This document shows positions 49,286 to 58,077 of a DNA stretch of 64,000 nt, one piece after another. The stretch spans positions 62,001-126,000 of the forward strand of contig NZ_BMXR01000002.1 of the NCBI RefSeq assembly GCF_014651855.1, read 5' to 3'. This stretch comes from Saccharospirillum salsuginis (GTDB lineage: Bacteria; Pseudomonadota; Gammaproteobacteria; Pseudomonadales; Natronospirillaceae). The notes beneath the pieces are model-generated. The model did not search any database and was not told the DNA's origin. It saw nothing but the letters and a program-made list of their open reading frames with translations. The position numbers and the translations under genes were made by a program. The number at the start of each line of letters is the position of its first letter. Positions within the stretch are counted from its first letter, which is position 1.

Positions 49286-50454
49286 TCGAATGTACCTTTC
49301 TTCAACAATTCGCCATCACACAGACACCAGTCGCCTTTGGCCATCACCGACTTCAGAGCCAGGCTGTCGCGGTCGAGCAGCAGCAGGTCGGCGTCGTTGC
49401 CTGTGGCCAGTGTGCCCTTGTTGGGCAGCTTCAGTACAGCGGCCGGGTTGGCGGTCACGGCCTTCAGGGCGGTGCTGATGCTTACGCCTTCTTCCAGAAC
49501 GGCGTCGCGGAATTCGTTCAGCATGGCATCCATGGCGCCGACCTTCAGGCTTTCCAGTATACCGTCTTTATTGAAGTGCGGCAGGCTGGCGTGGCCGTCG
49601 GTGCTGAAGGTGATGCGGTTTTCGTCGGCACCCCGGTCCAGCGCGAATTTCAGGGCGCTGGCGCATTTGACCTCGCCGGCGGCCAGGATTTCCGGCGTAT
49701 GGCTGGCGGTAAAGTCGATGGTGCCGCCCCCTTTGATGAAACGCAAACCGTCTTTGATCAGGCCGGGCGAGCGGTTCATGTGGGTCGGGTAGTACTGGCT
49801 GAGCGGGATGTCCGAGTTCTGGGCCACTTCGAACAGCAGGGACAGGTAGTCCTCGCTCTCGCCGACGTGGATGCTGACGATGCCGGCCTTGCCGCTGAGC
49901 AGGCCGCCGACGCGGGCTTCGGCGCCGACCCGGGCCAGTTCGCGCCAGCTCGGCTGGCTGCCGCGATGGTCGGCGATGGCCACTTCGCCCACGCCCACGA
50001 AACGCTCGATCAGCATGATGTCCTGCTGGACGCTGCCGGTCAGGGTGCGCACCGGTACTTGATAGCTGCCGGTGTGGCACACGGCGGTCAGGCCCTCGGC
50101 TTCCAGCCCGGCGGCCTTGGCGAGCAGGTCCGGCAGGGTGCGGGAAATGGCGTCGGTGCCGAGCACGCCGGTCACGGTGGTCACGCCGCCGCGAATGGCG
50201 TCGGAGAATTCCATGGCCGGTGTGCGAGTGTGGAAACCGCCTTCACCGCCGCCGCCGGTGATGTGCGACAGGGTATCGACCAGACCCGGCGTCAAGTATT
50301 GGCCATCGGCGTCGATAACCTCGATATCAACGCCCGATCCCTGCAACGACAGCGATTCGCCCATGGCGACGATGCGTTGGCCTGCGATCAATACATCTTG
50401 GACGCCCAGGTCGGTCGGTGCCAGTACCTGGGCTCCGCGGATCAGTGTCAGCAT
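49282..50454 (-). CDS. iadA: IadA-like beta-aspartyl peptidase homologue with altered metal site
   Basis: A 390-residue amidohydrolase similar along its length to isoaspartyl dipeptidase, which releases aspartate from beta-aspartyl peptides. H64 in DTLSHITGGGGEGG, H196, H225 in YYPTHMNRSP and D286 in TFSTDGHAS sit where IadA has metal ligands. However, the first His of the HxH pair is Leu62 and the carboxylated Lys (K162 in E. coli IadA, as I recall it) is Glu157. Both metals may be held differently or one may be lost. It lies downstream of A5. The name is a family call; the activity is open. Confidence 0.85.
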   Translation of the reverse strand: MLTLIRGAQVLAPTDLGVQDVLIAGQRIVAMGESLSLQGSGVDIEVIDADGQYLTPGLVDTLSHITGGGGEGGFHTRTPAMEFSDAIRGGVTTVTGVLGTDAISRTLPDLLAKAAGLEAEGLTAVCHTGSYQVPVRTLTGSVQQDIMLIERFVGVGEVAIADHRGSQPSWRELARVGAEARVGGLLSGKAGIVSIHVGESEDYLSLLFEVAQNSDIPLSQYYPTHMNRSPGLIKDGLRFIKGGGTIDFTASHTPEILAAGEVKCASALKFALDRGADENRITFSTDGHASLPHFNKDGILESLKVGAMDAMLNEFRDAVLEEGVSISTALKAVTANPAAVLKLPNKGTLATGNDADLLLLDRDSLALKSVMAKGDWCLCDGELLKKGTFE

Positions 50455-50635
50455 GACGGTGGCGGTTCCCTTGAGGAGAATGTGACCGGCATCATACGCG
50501 GGCCCTGTGCACGCTCCAAGGTAAGTGACCGCTCAAGGCCGCAATCCTGAAAACCCGGTACGCCTGGATAGAGCTACACTGTTCGGATATTGAACAACTT
50601 TTGCAGGCGGAATGATGACAACACGAGGTAGCCGC

Positions 50636-52468
50636 ATGAACGTCAAGAAAGTGCTGAGTCCCAGGGACTGGACGCTTTTCACACGAACTTTGGTCATGGT
50701 GGGGTTGTTGATCGTCCTGCTGGTGATCGGTTTCGCCCTGGTGATGGCCGGAGTGCGGCAACTGGTGACCGAAGCGGAATCCCAGGGCACTCTGGTGGAT
50801 GCCCAGCGCGCCACGCTCGCTCAGCAAAGCGAGGCCATCCAGGGGCAGAAAGCACAGCTGGCTCAACAGCAACAGGCGTTGCAATCGCAGTTGGATGCCC
50901 TGGCCGTCCAGCAACAGACCGCAGTGGCGCTGCAGCAGTACCCCGAATTCCTGTTCTGGCGGTTCGCCTCCACCGCCTCGCTGGCTCAGAACGACATCCG
51001 CCAGGGGGATCAGGCCGAGGAAGCCCTGCGTGAAGCGGTCGGGCGCCTGGCCGAACTGGATGATGAACTGGCGGAGGCGATCGATGTCTTCCTGCTCGAC
51101 CTGGAGGATTTCAACGCGAACATTGCCGAAGCAATCGAGTTGTTCGAAGCGGGCCGCGACGACGATGCCCGCCGCATCGTCCAGACCACCCAGAACAACT
51201 TCCTGTCGATGAACACCATGATCGAAGTTGTCTCCCAGCTGGCCAGCGAGGCCGTGGTGGCGGCGAATGAAAGCGTGAGCCAGTCGTTGGCGCAGATGGA
51301 AACCTCGGTCGATAACGTGGAAGCCGCGTCGAACTCGGTGGCCGACGGCAGCAGTGCCTTGATCGCCGGTATCGAGCAAACGGCGGCGGAGGGACGCACG
51401 ACCCAGACCCAGGGCTGGATCACACTGGCCGTGGTCAGCCTCTTGTTCCTGGCTGTCGGATACTTATTGTCGCGGTCGGTCAGTCGCCCCGTCTTCGAGC
51501 TGGAAAAAGCCATCAAGCGCATCGATGAGACCGCCGATCTGACCCAGCGCGTACATCTGAAGCGGCGTGACGAGGTCGGTCGCATCGCCAAGACGTTCAA
51601 CGGCATGCTGGAGAGTTTCGGCAGCATTGTGGCGGATGTACGCAAGGGCGCCACGCTGATGGCCGAGCAGGTCTCGGAGCATTCCGCCTCGAACGAGGAA
51701 GTGGGCCGTATCCTCGAGCAATTGAATTCCGAGGTGGACCAGGTGGCCGCGGCCATCAACGAACTGTCCACTACGGTGCGCGGTATCAACGAGCACACCA
51801 GTGAGGCCGCCCATCGGGCGCTGGAAGCCGAGGAACAGTGTCGCGACAGCAGCCGCCAGTCCACCGACAGCGGTGAGCAGGTGCATATGCTGGAAAACGA
51901 AATACGGGGCGCCGCCGACAATCTGGACAAGCTGGCGTCGCGGACCGAGGAGATCCATGCGGTGGTGGATGTGATTCAGGGCGTGTCGGAGCAGACCAAC
52001 CTGCTGGCGTTGAACGCGGCCATCGAGGCGGCGCGGGCCGGTGAGCAGGGTCGTGGTTTTGCCGTGGTGGCGGACGAGGTGCGCAATCTGGCTCAGAAGA
52101 CGGAGCAGTCGTCGAAGGAGATCAAGGACATGATCGATCAGTTCTCGACGGAGGTGAATTCAACCGTCACGGCGATGCAACGCTCGGTGGAGTCGGCGAC
52201 CAGTGCGGGTGAATTGAGTGCCAGGGCCAGTGAGGCGATGCAGTCGGTACTGGCGATTGTCGGCGAGATTCGTTCGACCAATGAGCATATTTCCGAGGCG
52301 ACCCAGGAGCAGACGGAGGCTACCGATTCGATCGACAACAGTGTGACGAGTATTGCCTCGCTGATCGCCCAGGTGGCGGAGCAGGCCCAGCAGACCGTGG
52401 CCGGTGTCCGGGAGATGGCCGGTCATTCGGATCGCTTGCGGACACAGGCGGAGCGGTTCAAGACGTAA
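50636..52468 (+). CDS. Methyl-accepting chemotaxis protein
   Basis: A 610-residue chemoreceptor. TM1 is near residues 15-42 and TM2 ([20 protein letters not shown]) near 259-281. The periplasmic part starts with a Gln-rich coiled segment (about 45-100) and a helical bundle. A HAMP domain follows (about 282-335) and the signalling tip [20 protein letters not shown] lies near 451-470. No C-terminal pentapeptide for CheR is seen. The start at 50636 has GAGG eight bases before it; 50612 is an alternative. The sensed ligand is unknown. Confidence 0.95.
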   Translation: MNVKKVLSPRDWTLFTRTLVMVGLLIVLLVIGFALVMAGVRQLVTEAESQGTLVDAQRATLAQQSEAIQGQKAQLAQQQQALQSQLDALAVQQQTAVALQQYPEFLFWRFASTASLAQNDIRQGDQAEEALREAVGRLAELDDELAEAIDVFLLDLEDFNANIAEAIELFEAGRDDDARRIVQTTQNNFLSMNTMIEVVSQLASEAVVAANESVSQSLAQMETSVDNVEAASNSVADGSSALIAGIEQTAAEGRTTQTQGWITLAVVSLLFLAVGYLLSRSVSRPVFELEKAIKRIDETADLTQRVHLKRRDEVGRIAKTFNGMLESFGSIVADVRKGATLMAEQVSEHSASNEEVGRILEQLNSEVDQVAAAINELSTTVRGINEHTSEAAHRALEAEEQCRDSSRQSTDSGEQVHMLENEIRGAADNLDKLASRTEEIHAVVDVIQGVSEQTNLLALNAAIEAARAGEQGRGFAVVADEVRNLAQKTEQSSKEIKDMIDQFSTEVNSTVTAMQRSVESATSAGELSARASEAMQSVLAIVGEIRSTNEHISEATQEQTEATDSIDNSVTSIASLIAQVAEQAQQTVAGVREMAGHSDRLRTQAERFKT

Positions 52469-52487
52469 TAGTAATAGCCGGGAATCC

Positions 52488-52598
52488 GCGTCGGGTGGCG
52501 GGGTGCTCATTCAGGGTCGCCGTAAACCCTTCCTTGGGGGCTAGACCAAAACATCCATGTTTTGGACTTCCCGGAATGAGCACCCCGCCACCCGACGC
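52488..52598 (+). repeat. Family A element A6 with perfect 25-bp arms
   Basis: The arms 52488-52512 and 52574-52598 are perfect reverse complements over 25 bp. The core keeps GGGTCGCCGT, a CCTTCCTTGG hairpin and an AT-rich second hairpin CCAAAACAT / ATGTTTTGG. It lies between the convergent chemoreceptor and GDPD genes. Confidence 0.92.
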
Positions 52599-52620
52599 TA
52601 CCATTGGTGTCAGCCGCAAC

Positions 52621-52737
52621 GTAGGGCAGAAGAGCGAAGCGATATCTGCCGATAATCGTGGCACGGAAAACTCCATCGCCACTGTTTTAATCCGAGGCAC
52701 ATTGGCGGATAACGGCCTTCGGCCTCTTCCGCCCTAC
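52621..52737. repeat. GTAG hairpin pair between chemoreceptor and GDPD genes
   Basis: The left half starts GTAGGGCAGAAGAGC (52621) and the right half ends CTCTTCCGCCCTAC (52737). The TAG of the right-hand element, read on the minus strand, is the stop codon of the GDPD gene (52734-52736). With A6 it fills the 265 bp interval. Confidence 0.85.
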
Positions 52738-53483
52738 GAGTCCGAGAACACGGCTTTTAGTTCTTTGGCATGAGCTCGATCCGAAAATACGCCAATCACA
52801 CCCATATCCACCAGCTTCTTCAGCGTCACGGTATCGTTCACGGTGTAGCAATACAGCGGATAGTCCTTTAACACATCCGCGGCGCGTTTTTCGGTCAGTT
52901 GACCGGCATCGCAATGAATGCTGACTGGATTGAAGCCAACCAGAGACGTCCGCCAGTCGTCCTTCATTCCTTCATACAAAGCCCCCAACGGACAATCCGG
53001 CATAGCCTGGGCAACCTGTGCCAAGGCCGGATGATGAAAACTGGATATCAACAATTTTTTGTTGTCAATCAGTTCAGATAATCCCGGTGTAGCCAACACC
53101 CCTTCAACCAGTTTCTCGGCCGACAGGTCAGGATTTATTTTTATCTCGAGGTTAAGGTCGAGATCGAGTTCTTTCACCAGTGCCAGCGTCTCTTCCAGAA
53201 ACATCAACGACTCGCTGGCGTAGTGTTTGTTGAACCAGGATCCGGCGTCGATGGTTTCCAGTTGGGCCCGGTTGAGGTTGCTGATGCGTGTGTGTTCCCG
53301 GGTAAAACGTTTGAGGGTGGGGTCGTGCATCATGACCAGGCTGTGGTCTCCGGCCAGGGTGACGTCGAGCTCGATCCAGTCGATGCCGAGTTCGGCCGCT
53401 TTGCGAATGCTGGCGGCGGTGTTTTCGGGGGCCAGGCTTGCGACGCCGCGATGGCCGATGAGGGTGGGCATGGGTTGGTTCAT
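52734..53483 (-). CDS. Glycerophosphodiester phosphodiesterase
   Basis: A 249-residue cytoplasmic GDPD enzyme, which cleaves glycerophosphodiesters to glycerol 3-phosphate and an alcohol. IGHRGVASLAPENTAASIRK (9-28) holds the catalytic His-Arg and Glu-Asn; ELDVTLAGDHSLVMMHDPTL (near 42-61) has the metal Glu-x-Asp and the second His. No signal peptide is present, so it is UgpQ-like. GGAAGG upstream of 53483 decides the start. The stop TAG belongs to a GTAG hairpin. It diverges from glpX, giving a 257 bp promoter interval. Confidence 0.94.
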   Translation of the reverse strand: MNQPMPTLIGHRGVASLAPENTAASIRKAAELGIDWIELDVTLAGDHSLVMMHDPTLKRFTREHTRISNLNRAQLETIDAGSWFNKHYASESLMFLEETLALVKELDLDLNLEIKINPDLSAEKLVEGVLATPGLSELIDNKKLLISSFHHPALAQVAQAMPDCPLGALYEGMKDDWRTSLVGFNPVSIHCDAGQLTEKRAADVLKDYPLYCYTVNDTVTLKKLVDMGVIGVFSDRAHAKELKAVFSDS

Positions 53484-53740
53484 GGTCGGACCTTCCTTGA
53501 AAGAAAGTTTCATCTTAATCGGTTAGGTTTCCGTCCAAACGGGACGGTTTCTGTAATTAAATAATATTTGATCCATTATCGGCTGTCTGTGCTTGTGTAG
53601 CGAATTTTGCCGGGTATAGTCCTCGCTGAATCACGTTGTAAACGGCGACAGATCGTAATGTGATTCGATGACAATTGATAAAACAATCAGAGCCACACAC
53701 TGGCCATTGCCTATCAACTGACAAAACGAAGGGTAACAAC

Positions 53741-54763
53741 ATGATTAGACAGCCTGATCGTAACCTGGGCATGGAATTGGTCCGGGTGACCGAGGCTGCG
53801 GCACTCTCCGCTTCGCGCTTCATGGGCGCGGGCGATAAGGAGGCCGGTGACGGCGCTGCCGTGGATGCCATGCGCGCCGTCCTGGAGACCGTCAGTATGG
53901 ACGGGGTCGTGGTCATCGGCGAAGGCGAGAAAGACGAAGCCCCGATGCTGTACAACGGCGAGGCCGTCGGCACTGGCGACGCGCCGCCACTGGACATCGC
54001 GGTCGATCCGGTCGAAGGCACCCGCCTGCTGGCCACTGGCCGCCCGAACTCGATCTCCGTCGTCGCCGCCACCGAACGCGGCGCCATGTGGAACCCCGGC
54101 CCCTCTTTCTACATGAACAAGATCGTCGTCAGCGAAGCCGCTCGCGACGCCATCGACATCACCCAATCCGTCGCCCATAACCTGTATTCCATCGCCGATG
54201 CCCTGCAGCGCAAGGTCAACGAAGTCACCGTCTTTGTGCTCGACCGGCCTCGTCATAAGAACCTGATCCAGGAAATCCGCGCCGCCGGCGCTCGGGTGCA
54301 GTTGCACACCGACGGCGATGTGATGGGCGCGCTGATGGCGGCCATTCCCGGTACCGGTGTCGATGTGCTGATGGGCATCGGTGGAACCCCCGAAGGCGTT
54401 ATTTCGGCCGCGGCCGTGAAAGCCCTGAACGGTGGCATGCAGGGCGTACGCGCGCCCCAGTTGGAAACCGAGAAGCGGGCACTGCAGGAGATGGACGTCG
54501 ATCTGGAGCAGGTGTTCAAGCTGGAAGACCTGATCACCGCCGATGATGCATTCTTCGCCGCCACCGGTATTACCGACGGGCCTTTCCTCGACGGTGTGCA
54601 TTACGACCGGGACGGGGGCATCACCACCCACTCGATCGTCATTCGCGCCGAGTCCGGTTCGTTGCGGTTCATCAAGGGGATTCATCGCCTGAAGCGCTCG
54701 GTCGAATTCGGCAAGCACTCCAAGCAGAGCTTTCAGGATATGGTGGATATCGCGGCCAAGTAG
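53741..54763 (+). CDS. glpX: Class II fructose-1,6-bisphosphatase GlpX
   Basis: This enzyme removes the 1-phosphate from fructose 1,6-bisphosphate in gluconeogenesis. The 340 residues carry GEGEKDEAPMLYNG (60-73) and the metal-binding DPVEGT (89-94), both diagnostic of the GlpX/FBPase II class. The ATG at 53741 has AAGGG eight bases upstream; the frame is open 22 codons earlier. It diverges from a GDPD, and both concern phosphorylated three-carbon metabolism. Its TAG stop is the TAG of a GTAG hairpin that starts one base earlier. Confidence 0.96.
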   Translation: MIRQPDRNLGMELVRVTEAAALSASRFMGAGDKEAGDGAAVDAMRAVLETVSMDGVVVIGEGEKDEAPMLYNGEAVGTGDAPPLDIAVDPVEGTRLLATGRPNSISVVAATERGAMWNPGPSFYMNKIVVSEAARDAIDITQSVAHNLYSIADALQRKVNEVTVFVLDRPRHKNLIQEIRAAGARVQLHTDGDVMGALMAAIPGTGVDVLMGIGGTPEGVISAAAVKALNGGMQGVRAPQLETEKRALQEMDVDLEQVFKLEDLITADDAFFAATGITDGPFLDGVHYDRDGGITTHSIVIRAESGSLRFIKGIHRLKRSVEFGKHSKQSFQDMVDIAAK

Positions 54764-54780
54764 GGTGGGCACGGCCCACC
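54760..54780 (+). repeat. GTAG hairpin (type B) overlapping the glpX stop
   Basis: GTAGGGTGGGCACGGCCCAC begins at the last base of the final sense codon of glpX. The TAG of the tetranucleotide serves as stop codon. Confidence 0.9.
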
Positions 54781-54818
54781 ACCAAAATCGATGCAACCCT
54801 GCACGTAACGAAAGCCGT

Positions 54819-54847
54819 GTAGGGTGGGTCGGTCCGACCCACCCTAC
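54819..54847. repeat. Perfect 29-nt GTAG...CTAC palindrome
   Basis: GTAGGGTGGGTCGG and CCGACCCACCCTAC flank a single central T. All 14 base pairs match. It lies between glpX and the convergent GNAT gene and can fold on either strand. Confidence 0.92.
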
Positions 54848-54852
54848 GAGAT

Positions 54853-55395
54853 CTACGGTTTCGGCTTCCAGTCCGGGTTGATCAGTGCCGTCAGAATATG
54901 ATCCCGCCAGGCGCCGTCGATGAACAGATAGTCTTTGGCCATCCCTTCCTCGACGAACCCGAGTTTGCCCAGGATATGTCCGCTGGCTTTGTTCCAGGGC
55001 TGGTAGTTGGCCATGATGCGGTGCAGGTTCAACGGCCCGAAGGCGTGTTCGATGACCGACTGCAGCGCTTCGATCATGTACCCCTGGCCCTGATAATCCT
55101 GATGGGACCGATAGCCCAGGTGCGCGGCCTGGAACACCCCGCGTACGATGTTGGACAGACCGATGTCCAGAATGGGGTCGCCTTCCAACAGGCCATAGTA
55201 GCGATACCCCATATCCAGCCCCCAGACTCGTTTCTCGTTCGCCAGCCGGCGCTGACACTCGTCCAGCGTGGCTGGCAATGTGCCGCCCCCTTGGGCAAAA
55301 TGGTCCGTGTTTCGATGGTGATATTCATACAATTGCCGGGCGTTGATCGCCTGCGGGTCGACAATTTGAAGTCGGTCCGTTTCCAATAACAACAT
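54853..55395 (-). CDS. RimJ/RimL-type GNAT acetyltransferase
   Basis: A 180-residue N-acetyltransferase. LETDRLQIVDPQAINARQLY opens the domain; AAHLGYRSHQDYQGQGYMIE holds the acetyl-CoA loop, and LNLHRIMANYQPWNKASGHI is the conserved next motif. KLGFVEEGMAKDYLFIDGAW near the C-terminus is very typical of RimJ-like enzymes that modify protein N-termini or antibiotics, but the target is unknown. It diverges from rraA. Confidence 0.9.
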   Translation of the reverse strand: MLLLETDRLQIVDPQAINARQLYEYHHRNTDHFAQGGGTLPATLDECQRRLANEKRVWGLDMGYRYYGLLEGDPILDIGLSNIVRGVFQAAHLGYRSHQDYQGQGYMIEALQSVIEHAFGPLNLHRIMANYQPWNKASGHILGKLGFVEEGMAKDYLFIDGAWRDHILTALINPDWKPKP

Positions 55396-55539
55396 TCATC
55401 ATCTCGCTTACGTCGTCACGGGAATGCCTCTCAAGAGGCCTTCCAGCGGCGGGTTCCGTGTGTTGGTCTGGCATTAGGTTAGGCTGAAAAACCGGGATGC
55501 GCCCACCATTCATTCAAAAAAAACGAGCGAGTATACATT

Positions 55540-56019
55540 ATGTGGAACACCCCTGATCTGTGCGACGCCCATCCCGAACAGGCCCAGGTATTGGAGCCGC
55601 TGTTTCGCGACTTCGGCGGCAAGCCGGCTTTCTTTGGTCAGGTTGTCACCGTGCACTGTTATGAAGACAACTCCCGCGTGAAGGAACTGGCCGGAACCGA
55701 TGGCGACGGCAAGGTCATGGTCATAGACGGCGGCGCCTCCTTGCGCCGGGCGCTGATCGGCGACCAGATCGCTTTGGACGCCGTCAATCACGGCTGGCAG
55801 GGCGTCGTCATCAACGGTTGCGCCCGCGACATTCACGAACTGCAACGCATGCCGATCGGCGTCCGCGCCCTGGCCAGCATTCCGGTGAAAACCGAGAAGA
55901 AAGGCCTGGGTGATGTGGATGTTCCGGTCACCTTCGCCGGTCAGACGATTGAACCGGGCATGTGGCTCTATGCCGATGAAACCGGCATCGTCGTCAGCAA
56001 GGAGAAACTGTTCGGATGA
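55540..56019 (+). CDS. rraA: Ribonuclease E activity regulator RraA
   Basis: RraA binds RNase E and restrains RNA decay in E. coli; the fold is related to aldolase-type proteins. The 159 residues include ALIGDQIALDAVNHGWQGVV and NGCARDIHELQRMPIGVRAL, both typical. WLYADETGIVVSKEKL is the C-terminal signature. Length equals that of E. coli RraA. It overlaps the next gene by four bases. Confidence 0.94.
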   Translation: MWNTPDLCDAHPEQAQVLEPLFRDFGGKPAFFGQVVTVHCYEDNSRVKELAGTDGDGKVMVIDGGASLRRALIGDQIALDAVNHGWQGVVINGCARDIHELQRMPIGVRALASIPVKTEKKGLGDVDVPVTFAGQTIEPGMWLYADETGIVVSKEKLFG

Positions 56020-56519
56020 CCACGGTCTGGCACCTGGAACTGCGCTCGCACGAGAAACTGAACGCCAAACCCTGGCCGGACCTGCCCTTGCAGTTCGCCG
56101 AGGTTGAAGTCAAACAGGGCGAGTTCAACCGCTTCCTCTACCAACTGGTGGGCCAGCACTGGAACTGGCGCGATAAAAACAGTTGGTCGATGGAGCGCTG
56201 GCGCGAACACACCGAACGGCCCGAGCACCGCATCTGGCTGTTGATGGTGCGCGGCAGCCCGGCCGGTTACGTGGAAATGGAGCGCCAACCGGGAAACCAG
56301 GTGGAATTCATCTCGGTCGGCCTGGCCAAACCCTTTATCGGAATGGGACTGGGCGGGCCGATGTTGTCTGAGGCTCTCAAAGTCGCGTTCAACTGGACGG
56401 ATGAAGACGGTAATCCGCCCGAGCGGGTCTGGCTGCATACCTGCTCGGACGATCATCCCTCGGCCCTGGCGAACTACCAGGCGCGTGGCTTTGAAATCTT
56501 TAAGGTGGAAGATGAATAG
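56016..56519 (+). CDS. GNAT family N-acetyltransferase
   Basis: A 167-residue acetyltransferase. GSPAGYVEMERQPGNQVEFI and VGLAKPFIGMGLGGPMLSEA form the beta strand and acetyl-CoA loop. RVWLHTCSDDHPSALANYQA, then RGFEIFKVEDE, matches the end of the GNAT fold. It is translationally coupled to rraA by an ATGA overlap. The substrate is unknown. Confidence 0.88.
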   Translation: MTTVWHLELRSHEKLNAKPWPDLPLQFAEVEVKQGEFNRFLYQLVGQHWNWRDKNSWSMERWREHTERPEHRIWLLMVRGSPAGYVEMERQPGNQVEFISVGLAKPFIGMGLGGPMLSEALKVAFNWTDEDGNPPERVWLHTCSDDHPSALANYQARGFEIFKVEDE

Positions 56520-56546
56520 GCTGGAGAAATCCGATACCGCTGAGTT

Positions 56547-56662
56547 GTAGGGCAGAAGAGCCGTAAGGCGTTAGTTATCTGCCGGAAACATACGAGGGCG
56601 ATGATCCATCCATTGCCTCACGACAGAATGGCAGATAACGCCTTACGGCTCTTCTGCCCTAC
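56547..56662. repeat. GTAG hairpin pair downstream of the rraA unit
   Basis: The left half (56547-56583) starts GTAGGGCAGAAGAGCC and the right half (56630-56662) ends GGCTCTTCTGCCCTAC. The two are near-complete inverted copies over more than 30 bp, so the whole block can also fold as one long stem between convergent genes. Confidence 0.88.
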
Positions 56663-56741
56663 GTGTATCCAATGCTGCGAGGCTGACGAAGCCATCAATG
56701 CGGGAGCGCCAATCGGGCCACGAAAGCCGGCGACCCAGAAT

Positions 56742-57638
56742 TCAGGCCACGGCCACCTTCCGGCGAGCCATGCGTTGTTGCAGTACGAGCCCGCCGACGA
56801 TCAACCCCAGCCCTCCGAACGTCATCACTTGCAGCGGTTCGCCTAGAATAAAGTGAATCAGAAACAAACTGATAAAGGGCGACAGAAATATCAGCGTCCC
56901 GATGCGGCTGGCGTTATTGGTGTGGTGCATCGCCAATTGCCAGAATACGAAGGTAATGCCCATTTCGAATACGCCCACATAGGCCAGGCTGGCGCCGACC
57001 TGCCAGTTGGCTAAGGCGGGCATGCCATCCGCCCAGAGCATCCAGACAACCAGTATCGGCAGGCCGTAGACAAAATTCTGGAACAACCCGATGATCGGCG
57101 GGCGCGAATCGCGGGTATTCAGCAACCAGTATCCGGCCCAGAGCAGGGTTGAAGCCAGAGCCAGAAAGAGCCCGAAACCATCCAGCTCCCCGCTGACGTT
57201 CTTGCCCGCCAGCGAAATAAACACCACCCCGGAATAACCGAGCAGCATGCCGATCAGATCCCAACGGGTCAGTTTGTGGCCCAGAAAAGGCACCGACAGC
57301 AGACCCAGCGTGATCGCCCAGGTGTAATTCACCGGTTGGGCGACTTGGGCCGGCAGTCGATCATAGGCTTCGAACAGGACGGCGTAGTAGAGCACGGGGT
57401 TGATCAGGGCGAGACGAATGGCGGCGTTACGGTCGGACCAGAGTCTCGTCAGGGCGGCCTTGAACTCGCCGCGAATGGCCAGCACGCCAGCCAGAGCCAG
57501 GATGGAAAACACCGAAGCCCCCGCCATTAATTGACTGACGGTGACGAATTTCAAAGCCACCTTGAAGGCGGTCGCCACGGTGGACCACAGCAGGACGGCG
57601 GTCAGGGCATAACCCAGGGCTCGGGTTTCGGAGGACAT
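56742..57638 (-). CDS. EamA-type DMT superfamily permease
   Basis: A 298-residue inner-membrane transporter with ten predicted helices and two EamA repeats. TAVLLWSTVATAFKVALKFV opens the first repeat, and SMLLGYSGVVFISLAG-like text near 140 closes it; LLWAGYWLLNTRDSRPP begins the second. Members export amino acids or other metabolites. The substrate cannot be told. A long repeat-filled interval (57639-58077) lies upstream. Confidence 0.9.
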   Translation of the reverse strand: MSSETRALGYALTAVLLWSTVATAFKVALKFVTVSQLMAGASVFSILALAGVLAIRGEFKAALTRLWSDRNAAIRLALINPVLYYAVLFEAYDRLPAQVAQPVNYTWAITLGLLSVPFLGHKLTRWDLIGMLLGYSGVVFISLAGKNVSGELDGFGLFLALASTLLWAGYWLLNTRDSRPPIIGLFQNFVYGLPILVVWMLWADGMPALANWQVGASLAYVGVFEMGITFVFWQLAMHHTNNASRIGTLIFLSPFISLFLIHFILGEPLQVMTFGGLGLIVGGLVLQQRMARRKVAVA

Positions 57639-57761
57639 GAACGGTTCCCGGAATCAACAACAAGCGAGCAAGACTAACGAGACCCAGGGTAAGCGTAAAG
57701 CCCCGGAGATGTCGGCGTTCCGCCGACCAGGTGGTTGGTTATCCTACAGCGGCAGAAACCC

Positions 57762-57877
57762 GCACCGGGAGGCGGGGCATGCCCTTCCGGGGACCGCTAT
57801 GAATACATCCATGTAAGCTCAACTTCGGCATCCATGCCTCAGATGTCCCCTCCAGGGCACACCCCGCCTCCCGGTGC
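57762..57877 (+). repeat. Family A element A7
   Basis: The arms 57762-57792 and 57847-57877 pair over most of their length (GCACCGGGAGGCGGGG / CCCCGCCTCCCGGTGC). The core has ATACATCCATGTA and a CGGCATCCATGCC hairpin. Together with A8, 21 bp away and opposite in orientation, it fills the 439 bp interval 57639-58077, which shows no gene. Confidence 0.9.
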
Positions 57878-57897
57878 TAGTGTTCGGTGGCTCCATC

Positions 57898-58026
57898 GCC
57901 TAGCAGCGGATGCCCGGGATGCTCATATGGGGATATCCGAGGCATGGATGCCGAGGCTAAGCCCCCATGGAGGGGTCCACGGCGGCCCCAGATGAGCATC
58001 CCGGGCAGCCGATGCGGATTCTAGGC
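57898..58026 (-). repeat. Family A element A8
   Basis: The arms 57898-57932 and 57986-58026 pair imperfectly (GATGCCCGGGATGCTCAT opposite ATGAGCATCCCGGGC). The core is reversed relative to A7 and has the GAGGCATGGATGCC hairpin. The arm sequences of A7 and A8 are unrelated. Confidence 0.88.
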
Positions 58027-58077
58027 AACCAGCTTAACTCAGCCACCCGACCGGCGGAACGCCGGCATTCCCCGGGG

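Noticed and set aside
53714..55258. 514-codon minus-strand frame opposite glpX
   Set aside because: glpX on the plus strand has full family motifs and a proper start; the antisense frame crosses repeats and a separate gene with no recognisable domain.
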